Source of the DNA: an uncultured Aquimarina sp.
GTDB lineage: Bacteria > Bacteroidota > Bacteroidia > Flavobacteriales > Flavobacteriaceae
Length of the DNA: 64,000 nucleotides
NCBI RefSeq assembly: GCF_947492965.1
Contig: NZ_CANLOZ010000006.1
Coordinates: 124,001-188,000, forward strand
Direction of reading: 5' to 3'
Shown: positions 52,201 to 61,700 of the stretch, in pieces
Numbering within the stretch: position 1 is the stretch's first letter
Layout: every line of letters starts with the position of its first letter
Position numbers and translations under genes: made by a program
The notes under the pieces: generated by a model
What the model was told of the DNA's origin: nothing
Database searches by the model: none
The model's input: only the letters and a program-made list of their open reading frames with translations

Positions 52201-52681
52201 TCTAAATCCAGAAAATCAGTATCAATATGTTGCTATTACGTATTATGCAAATAAAGAAGAAGCAGCTGAGAATTATCTGAATAATATTGGAAACAAATAC
52301 TTTGGTGATATGTGGATCTTAAATATTGCTAAAAGTAGAGTAGAATCATTGAAAAGATTAGTGCAAGAATCACGTATTATAAAAGATACAGTTAAAGACG
52401 ATACCGTATTAACAGAGAATCTGTCATATATCGGAGGACATAATATTGAAAACGGATATTATTTAATTACCAATATCTTTAAAAGAGAAAATTATTTTGA
52501 ACGAGGAATGAATCAACTTAGATCTCAGGGGCTAGAGCCTAAGTTTTTCAGGAATCCAAAAGACAATTACATATATGTGTATTTAGATAGGTTTGATAGT
52601 ATTGATCAAGCAAAACAGAGTTTATTCTCTAATGTAAATAACACATACGACGGAGATCTATACATTTTAAAGATACAATAG
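49292..52681 (+). CDS. sprD: PorP/SprF-type barrel with long coiled coil and SPOR-like repeats, SprD-like
   Basis: A 1,129-residue protein. Signal peptide MIKKILYISIFIFCAHLVSAQ; PorP/SprF-type domain about residues 25-305 (LKYNRFLFNPTFSLVRENKNS ... VSVGYTVEPGIGGDASVAEFGATHEFGLAFNF). Then a coiled coil from about 305 to 835, whose second half is 15 to 16 copies of the 15-residue unit ER(L/Q)RQEAEAARLAE. Two related C-terminal modules follow (GYYLIGNVFRGGVYAESFTNKLKDLGF and GYYLITNIFKRENYFERGMNQLRSQGL), each SPOR-like. It starts 3 bases after the sprC-like stop and is 27 bases before the sprB-like start, matching the F. johnsoniae gene order. It may link an outer-membrane protein to peptidoglycan. 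Confidence 0.7.
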   Translation: MIKKILYISIFIFCAHLVSAQDGSSNTSGILPSDIPLHNSLKYNRFLFNPTFSLVRENKNSINIYNRNPRSSFSDNSQTYFLNYSARFEEKTGIGIGLFQQNVGIFRFFGTTLNYAYNLELNRDMNFTFGVNLNYSQSALKSNLDQAQANDDIINNYENSSVFLLRPGVNFNYGSFDVGVSVGNLVTYNVTASELLTDNFEYSGHVMYTTELDWRRTENELRGMVYASKPGEQDLRYGGNVLFEIQKYGWAQLGYNSFYGGSIGIGANITKVVSVGYTVEPGIGGDASVAEFGATHEFGLAFNFAKEERRRKRRNLSSKSSLQRDSEIRRLKKEILDQNKLIRELQSTRNDSLSQAQRAMNKLERSIQEAKEEEARKARELALQREEEVKLLNKKKEEELAAQRKLELEMAEQKAEEERLAAQKKIQLELAEQKKAEEEKEAQEAAAREAEEARIAAEEEAGRQAEEARIAAEEAAREAEAERQEAEAEAEAEAKRQAEEAAKEEEARQAQIAEAEAKQKAEEEEQLAAQKRLEQEMAAQKAEEERLAAQKKLELEIAEQRAEEERLASQKKLEQEMAEQRRREQSQKSLEREVSVQKDEEERLRQEAESARLAEEERLRQEAEAARLAEEERLRQEAEAARLAEEERQRQEAEAARLAEEERLRQEAEAARLAEEERQRQEAEAARLAEEERLRQEAEAARLAEEERLRQEAEAARLAEEERLRQEAEAARLAEEERQRQEAEAARLAEEERLRQEAEAARLAEEERQRQEAEAARLAEEERQRQEAEAARLAEEERQRQEAEAARLAEEERQRQEAEAARLAEEERQRQEAEAQEDSSEDLEQIQREIDNSSRITDRLIASRDSLLTSSVNLDKREFNKLLESLVNMSDEAEQVKNNPDPSSSKRLTSRNRFIKFAEATRPEAKYATKYIPGYPEGYYLIGNVFRGGVYAESFTNKLKDLGFNDAQVILNPENQYQYVAITYYANKEEAAENYLNNIGNKYFGDMWILNIAKSRVESLKRLVQESRIIKDTVKDDTVLTENLSYIGGHNIENGYYLITNIFKRENYFERGMNQLRSQGLEPKFFRNPKDNYIYVYLDRFDSIDQAKQSLFSNVNNTYDGDLYILKIQ
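51095..51796 (+). repeat. 45-bp tandem repeats in the sprD-like gene
   Basis: About 15.6 units of 45 bases, each encoding ER(L/Q)RQEAEAARLAE. Units differ in a few synonymous bases and in the L/Q codon (TTA versus CAA). All are in frame (multiple of three). The upstream coil (50390-51090) contains older, degenerate versions. Confidence 0.9.
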
Positions 52682-52707
52682 TGAGTAGTACCCCAAAATA
52701 TACTAGA

Positions 52708-55700
52708 ATGAACAACACAACTCAAACAAAGCAGCTTATGAAAACACTATTACCCAAAAAAGCTGTACTAATAATAGCGGTGATTATTATTGGTGCCATA
52801 AGCAAGATGAACGCGCAGGAATCAGTTCCTTTAACCCCAAGAGCAGGAGCCCAGTTTAATAACCTTAGGGGTAACATGGTGATGACAGGTAATGATATTG
52901 TTGGTGTTATTGAAGATTCAAACGGTAACACTTTTACTAACCCTAATCGAAACTACAACGGTAATGCTAATAACGGAAACTATGTTACTGCTTTTATAGA
53001 TGTGGATAATGATCCTACTACATTTAGTTCTAGTGAAGCAGGTTTAACTGTTCCAAGAGAAGATTGTAGCCGACTAGTGTATGCTGGACTGTATTGGTCT
53101 GCGAATTATTATATGGCTCGAAGAAATAGCCCTAATAATTTTTCCAACGATCAAATTTCTAGTAACTCTGATACGAATACTGCATTGATCATTAATAACG
53201 GTCCATTAGCACAGCAGTATACGGTTAGAAATTCGGAGTTTGATAATGATATTTCTGATATTCAATTAAGTCCTGTTACCTCTTATATGGTCGTTGCACA
53301 ACCGGTAAATGGATGCGGTATTACTAATGCTGCCGAGTTAGCAGGTAATATTGCGGTTATCAGAGAAGGAGGCAGCTGTTCTTTACGAGAAAAAGTAGTC
53401 AATGCTGAAAACGCCGGAGCGGTCGGTGTAGTTATAGTAAATACAAATGGTAATCTTCCAAGAATGACTGGAAATGGGCCACAGATTACAATTCCCTCTG
53501 TGTCCATTGGTAATAATGATATTACAAATGCTAATTTTACTGGGGGAGATTTAATACCGTTATTACAGGCTGAGACACATGTAGTTTTGGGTACATTGTC
53601 TACAGACCAAGGAGATGATATTTTAACAGGGTTACCGCTTACAGATCCTAGAAAACAGGGTCCTGCTGATTTTAGAAATATAAAGTTTAAAGTACCTGGT
53701 GGTTCTTATATAGATGTAACAGCAAGTAGTGTGGTATTTGATGGATATCGTAATACACCAACAAACCCTTTGGGAGATGCTGCTAATGATGAATTGCCTT
53801 ATGTGTGTTATGCAGATGTTACAGCCTTATTAGACCCAGATAATCCATTTGGTACCTATACGGTTGCAAACATGAATGCGACCCAAGGATTTTCTAGTGG
53901 TGGTGATGGTGCCTGTGGAGGATGGTTTCTAGTAGCATATTACGAAGATCAACAGGAAACAGCAAAGTTTATAAGTACAAGTGATGGGTTTGTTCAGATC
54001 TTTAGAGACCAAGCTCCATTGCGTTTTACATATAGCGGATTTACTACTCCTACAGGAGCTAATGAACCAGTGAGTGTACGATTTGGTACCTCTTCATTAG
54101 AAGGAGATACAAGTTTAGGAGGAGATCAATTACGAATTATAAACACTTCTGGTAACCCTACAGCACTAGGGCAAGGAAATGCATCTGCGAATCCAACAAC
54201 TAACTTCTTTAACGGATCTATTTCGGTAAATGGTAATTACATAACTGATCGAACACCAAACTCTGAAAATACACAAGGGTTTGATATGGATTTGTTCGAG
54301 TTGCCGAATGATTCAAAGGATCTTGTGGATAATGGTCAAACTTCGGCTACTTTTGAATTATTTACAAATGCTGATCGTTATAGTGTATTTTTTAATGCAT
54401 TTTCTGTAACTATTATCGAACCAGAATTACGGATCATTAAAAGAGTCTTTGAGTTAGATGGATCTACCGAGATAACAGGTGGAAATGTAGAGTTGGGTGA
54501 TGAGATATTCTACGATTTAGAAATTGAAAATATAGGTAATGAGGATTTTGTAGATGGAACGGTTACAATTACCGATGTTCTCCCTGCAAATACTAACTTA
54601 TTAGGAGTTGTAGATGCTACTTTGCCACCAGGAGTTACGTATACTGAGATATCACCAGGAGTTTTACAATTTAATATTCCAGCAGATCTGGTAGAAACAC
54701 CAAACGATGCTCCTGTTGGAGATGGAGATGCCCCAATTTTTATAAGATTTAGAGCACAGTTGGTTAGCAGTTGTGAGGAACTTAGAGATGCATGTTCTGA
54801 TGTAATTACAAACTCTGCAACAGCAACCTACACTGGATTACAATCTGGAACAATGGGAAGTACCACAAGTAGTTCTCAGGTGGGAGTCTGTGGTGATCAA
54901 GAAAACGAAGCTTCAAACATACTTGTAAATATACCAGCATGTCAGTTAGATGTTACTTTTTGTGATGATGATTTATTATTAGTCGCAGGTACAGGTTATA
55001 ATCAGTACACTTGGTCTGGACCTGGGATTACAACGCCTGTGGTAACAAATGTTAATTTTTACCAGGTTCCTAATCCACAAACGGGAGTATATACTGTGCT
55101 TAAAGAAGATACAGATGGTGTGGAACCAAGTTGTATGGCTCTTACGGAAGAATTTACAGTAACTGCTTTTAGAGATATTACTAACCCAGTCTTAGATTAT
55201 GTAAATGGAACTACTATAGTAACAGAAGATTGTAGCGGTATACCGATTCCACAAATTCTATTATGTGGTGATCAAACACAACTATTAGAAACAAATTTTG
55301 ATCCATCTACGTTAGACGATATTTCATGGCAGAGACTAACTCCATCAGGATCTTGCGTACTAGATCCAAATGACCCATGTTCTTTGTTAGATGGTAACTG
55401 TACAGATGCAAATTGGGTAGAAGTAACAGGAGGTGATACACCTAACTATACCGTTTCCGAAGCGGGAGATTATAGAATCTTAGCAGAGTTTGATGGAGGA
55501 TGTATTATTCCTTTCTATTTTAGTGTATTTAAAAATGATTACCAGCCAGATTTAACCATGAATCCGATAGAGTGTGGTAGTGATGGTAGTGTTAGTGTGG
55601 TTAATGTACCTACTAACTTTGCGTTTAGTTTAACTTCTGGAGGCCCATACACAAATACGACAGGGGTTTTTCCAATATCTACAGCTGGTGATGTAACCGT

Positions 55701-58700
55701 ATATGCAATTGATACTACATTTCCTGGATGTGAGTATTCAGAAACCATAAATGTACCTTCTATAGATCCAACTTTTAGTGTAACTGGAGTTGATCCAAGT
55801 TGTGTAAATAACGATAATGGTACTGGTGTCGGTAGAATTAATATTAGCGTAACTGGTGGTATACCTGAATATCAGTATACTATTTCTAGTCCTGCATTAG
55901 GAGCTGCTGATCCAATAATAGTCCCTAATAGCAGTGCTAATAATGGTAATTATACACAGAATAATTTACCTCCTGGAACGTATACTGTTGAAGTGATTTC
56001 AAACAGACCAACACCAGAGTGTGTTTTTGATGCGACAGTTACTATTAATCCAGCTCCAGCTTTTGATGCTGAGGTGGTGTTATTAGCTCCAGAAACTTGT
56101 GATAGTGGAGCATTGGTACAAGTAAACGTTTTAAATGGTTCGGGGAATTACTTATTTGATAATGGAGATGGAAATTTTGTAGCTTGTAATATTTTTGAAA
56201 TACCTTCTCCTGCAGACCCTACAGCAACATATACATTTAGAGTAAGTGATCAAAATATTCCAAGTGGAACAGCTGCTTGTATTATATCAGCAAGTATTGA
56301 TAATATTACACCGTACGAACCTATAGTAATTGATAATGTTACGGTTACCCAGCCTGCATGTCCTGGAGATACTGGTCAAATTCAAGTGGATGTTTCTCCA
56401 ACAGTCGCTGGTAGATTATATACCTATCAATTATGGGATTGTGCCGCGGATCCAAATTGTGGAAATGGGATTAGTGACCCTGCTGATCCGTTGAATGATG
56501 AAGATCCTAGTTTATGGACTTTAGTTAATGATATCGGTCCTACGGGAAGCCAAACAGTTACATTTACAGGAGTTCCAGATGGCAATTCATATGTGGTTCA
56601 AGTCGTTCACGCGAATACTACACCAGTAATTAATAATCCGAACTGTACATTCCCAGCACCTGAGGCTACCATATGTCCAGTAACAGAATACGGATTTTCT
56701 ATCAGCTCTCCTGTAGGAATTACAGCTGATGTTACTTTAGACAGACCACTAAGTTGTATTGTAGGAAGTGAGGATGCATTAATATTGGTTGATAATATTG
56801 CTGGAGGTTCTGGAACATATGAATGGAGTTTAGACAATGTTACTTTTACCAATATCACTACAACTCCTTTTACAATTCCAGTAAGTACAGATGGGTCTTA
56901 TACGGTGTATATAAGAAATCAAGGTTCAGGAGATTGTGCAGTTCCATTCCCAGTAAATGTTCCTGCATTGGTTCCAATTACTGCAATTACGTTTACTCCA
57001 GGTGATGGAGATTGTAATAGTCAAAGTTCAGAAGTTACCTTTGAAGCGCAACCTGCATTATCTGCAGCAGATATTTCGGCAGGTGTAGTATATGAGTATG
57101 ATGTTTCTCCAGATCCTGCAACCGGAGCAGCTGCAACCGGAAACACAGGTTTCTTAACAACAAATACCTATACAATAACACAGGGAATTACGTATACAGT
57201 TACCGCCAGAAGAAGTGATGATCAATGTACATTTAGTGATGATTATAGAGTAGATGTAATAGATCCAATAGAGATTACTAATGCAGTGGAAACAACACCT
57301 GTTGTCTGTGTTGGAGATAGTAATGGAGCTTTATCTTTTACGGTTACGAATAGTACTTCTTTCGATTATGTTGTTACATTAACATCTAGTGGAGCTGTTG
57401 TAGATTCTGGAAATGGAATTACTACAAGTCCTGTAAATGTAACAGGATTAGCAGCAGGAAATTATACAATAACGGTTACAGATACCAATCCAGGTGGATC
57501 AGGTTCACCATTAAATTGTTCTGATACAGCAACTGTAGATGTAACAGAACCTGCAACACCACTAACATTCACAACCGTTGCTACAGACACAAATTGTGGT
57601 GCTAATACAGGTACTATTACCGTAACAGCTAACGGAGGTAGAGGAAATTATCAATATAGATTAGTAGATAGCGGAGGAACAGTGATTGTTGATTATCCTA
57701 ATACTAACAACACTTTTACTGGCTTAGCAGCTGACACCTACACTGTTTTTGTTAGAGATGGTAGTAATCCAGCTACGGCTTGTGAGATTAGCAATACAGA
57801 AACTATAGGAACATTCGCTTCACCAACTATTGCTTTAACTGCTGGTGGAGATGTTTGTTATGACGGAACAAATCAGGCAAGTCAAATAATTACAATTACT
57901 CCTGGAATTGATCCTCCTCTTGGTCCATTTGAATATATTTTGGATAGAGGTACAGGACCAGAAACTCCAGTAGCGATTACATTAACAACGCCACCTTATA
58001 CATTTGAAATAACAGGATTGACTCCTGGAAATTATACAGTGTTTGTAAGAAATACGAATACACAATGTATTACGAATACAGAAAGTTTCACAATAAATCC
58101 TGAACTTACAATTACAGCGGTTCTAGATAAAGATATCGACTGTAATGGTGATGCTGAAATATCATTTACAGCAGCGGACGGAAGTGGAACGTATACTCAA
58201 TATGACTTATATGTTCAAGGAACACCACCTGTTCTATCGCAGGCTAATATTACATCGGTTCATACGATAGGAACACCTGGTGTTTATTTGGTACAGGTTA
58301 CTGATGATTTAGGATGTACAGCATTTTCTAATCCTGTTACGGTTACCGCATATGAAGCATTAGCGGCTACCCCTTCGGTAACAAACCCAGATTGTCCAGC
58401 AGATGGAGGAGACATTACAATAACAACAACCGCGGGTGAAGGACCATTTACTTATGTGTTAGATGGTACTACAACGATAGGCCCTACTAGCGATACTTCT
58501 GTAACGTTTAACAATGTTGCTGTGGGTACACACACCGTAGTAGTAACTGATGGTTCTGGAGGAACTCCTGCTTGTACCTTAGATCTTACAAATATTCAAA
58601 TAACTGCGCCGACACCTATCTCTACTACTGCTAGCGAAACGCAAGAGTATCGTTGTGATGTGGCAGGGTCAAGTACGACTCCTCAGTTAGGAGAAATTAC

Positions 58701-61700
58701 TGTGGTAGTACCAACAACAGGAACGCCACCTTATGAATATAGTATTGATGGTGTAAACTGGCAGGCATCAAATGTATTTACTGGTTTAACGGATGGTATT
58801 TATACAATACAGGTTCGAGATGCTGCAACAGTATCTTGTCCAGTTACGTTAGCTCCAGTTACAATAGATCCATTAGTACAGGTTACAGATTTATCTTTTG
58901 CAGTTACTCAAGTGCAATGTCCAGCACTTACAGGAGATGTTACCATTACTCCAACTTTAAATGGAACTAGTACTGTAGAATATGAAATTACCGCTCCTAT
59001 AACCGTAGGGCCTCAAGCTTCGAATGTGTTTACTGGACTTACTTCAGGAACTACCTATACATTCTTAGCAAGAACGGACGTTGATGGTTGTGTATATACG
59101 GAAACATTTACGGTACCTACAGTTGACTTTATAGCGGTTAATGCTACTATTGTAAATGAGCCATTGTGTAATGGACAAAGTAATGGAGAATTATCTTTTA
59201 CTGTTTTAGGAATTGATTTAACTACAGAAACTTATGAATATGAAGTTTCTCTTGGAGGAACAATCGTAGCACAAGCTACGGGTCAGAATACTGCAACCAT
59301 CCTTACAGGTGATATTTTAGCAGCAGGAACTTATGACATTTTAGTTACAGATGAAAGAACTAACTGTACAGATACTGCGCAGGTGATCATTGGAGAACCT
59401 GATGTGATCACCTTTACAATTGATCCTATCGATCAGGATTGTGCTACAAATACAAATACAGTAACTATTAGCAATGTAATGGGTGGAAGTGGAGTTGGCT
59501 ATACTTGGATATTAAATGATTCTGGAGGAACTCCAGTAGGTCCAAGTAGACCAGTTACAGACCCTTACTTAAACGTTCCTAATGGAACGGGATATGAAAT
59601 TATAGTTACAGATAGTAATTCTTGTGTATCTGCACCTCAGAATTTAGATATTAATCAATTACCACAAATTGCCGCTACGATCGATGCTGGTTCAGATTTC
59701 TGTTTAGATGACGGCGCGGTGAGTTTTACCATAAATATAGATGGAACAAATTCTGGAACACCAGATTACATTTATAACGTTTCACTTGGTGGAACGATTG
59801 TAATACCTGATACCAATGTAGGAGCATTAACTACGTTTACTACAACACCTGCATTAACGCAAGCAGGTACATATACCATTACAATTACTGATAGTAATGG
59901 ATGTCCTGTTACACTTACAGAGACTATAGAAGAAGCTGTAAGCTTAGATGTTACTCAAGTTGCTGATATAACTTGTGATGCGTCAGGTAATCCAGTGGAT
60001 GCTTCTTTCTCATTCGTGGTAAATGGAGGATATACACCATACGATATTGCTGTATCATTCAACGGAGGAGCATTTGTAGATCATATTACAAATGGAACGG
60101 CACCATTTGCTAATTATGTGGCTACATCAGGAGCTGGAACATACGTTTTCAGAGTTACTGATGATAGAGGATGTTCTTTTACAACGTCTCCTTTTACAGT
60201 TACAGATCCAGTGGCTCCGACAATCACTGCACCACTTGTAAATGTGGATTGTTTTGGAGATACAGGTACGGCTGTGATAACTGTTACAGGAACAGAAACC
60301 CCATATGAAATTGATTTCGGAAATACAACGACTTTCGTGCCAATTACGGGTACACAAATAACTTTCCCTAATTTAGCCGAGAATACTTATAGCTTTACTG
60401 TAAGAAGTAGTAGAGGGTGTTTATATCCAGGAACTGTAGAAATTGCTGCTCCAGATGAGATACTAGAGGTAAGTAGAGTGGAAACACCTGTTACTTGTGG
60501 TGGATCTGTTATTATTACAGACCTTGGAGCTATAGATCTTACAATATCTGGAGGAACAGGACCATATACGTATACGTTGGTCGATGCAAGTAATGTGTCG
60601 GTAAGACCATTAGTGCCTTCTACAACAGCCGCATCAACACCAAATCCTACTACGATTGCTTCAACAACTGTTCGTTTTGAAGGTTTAAATTTTGGTCAAT
60701 ACTTTATTTTTGTAGAAGATGCAAACGGCTGTGTGTCTAATCCTGACCCTATTGGTCCTGCAGGTGGTCCATCAGAACCATTTAATATTTTCTCTCCGCC
60801 TACGGATTTAGTGCAAAATATTACTGTATCGGCTACGTGTCCAGGAGGAGTAACATTCGATATTGATGTACAAGGAGGTTCTGGTATAAATCCTCCAGCA
60901 AACCCACCACCTGGATTTGATATTCGTATTGTGGGAGAACCATCACCAGGCTTAGGAGATTTTGTTCCTTTAAACGATCTGGTAACTGGACCAACAGCAG
61001 TGGATGCGAATACGCCAATCAGAAATCATAGATATACAGGATTAGATTTTAATAGAACCTATATTTTAGAAGTAAGAGATAATGCAACTAATTGTTTGTA
61101 TCAAGAGTTAGTTGCTCCTGTGGATCCTCCTTCTTCTCCTAATATTGATAATTTTGTTGCTACTGATGTAACTTGTAATGAGGTCCCTGCATTAGACGAC
61201 GGAGAAATCAGTTTTGAAATTTCTGGATATGATCCTACGGTTACACAAGTCTCTTGGGAGGTGTTTGATCAATTTACTAATGTTTCTTTAGGAGCTGGTT
61301 TTTCAGGTTCTTCTGCGGTTGTAAGTCCTGCGGCTCTTCCAGTGACAATTTCTAACTTCCCTCCAGGAAATTATTACCTAGTAATTAGGGAAGATAATGG
61401 AACTTTATGTCCAAACAGACAAGACTTTGTAATTGACATTCCGGATCCATTAACTTCGGTTGCTACCAACCTTACAGCTGCCAATAGTTGTGGTACAAAC
61501 GCACAAGTAATTATGGATACAGATGGTGGAACACCATTTGCTATTCCTCCAACAGCTGATGGATACACGTACGAAGTAGTTGCTAACGGAGCGGGTGATC
61601 CAGGAGTATACACACTAAATAGTAATGTAATCGATCTAGGTAATGTAGCTGGTGACTTTGACATCTGGGTAGCTGATCTGAATGGATGTAGTTTTGGACC

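Noticed and set aside
56823-57005. 60-codon plus-strand ORF inside the giant adhesin
   Set aside because: It is in a different frame from the continuous SprB-like frame and has no support.
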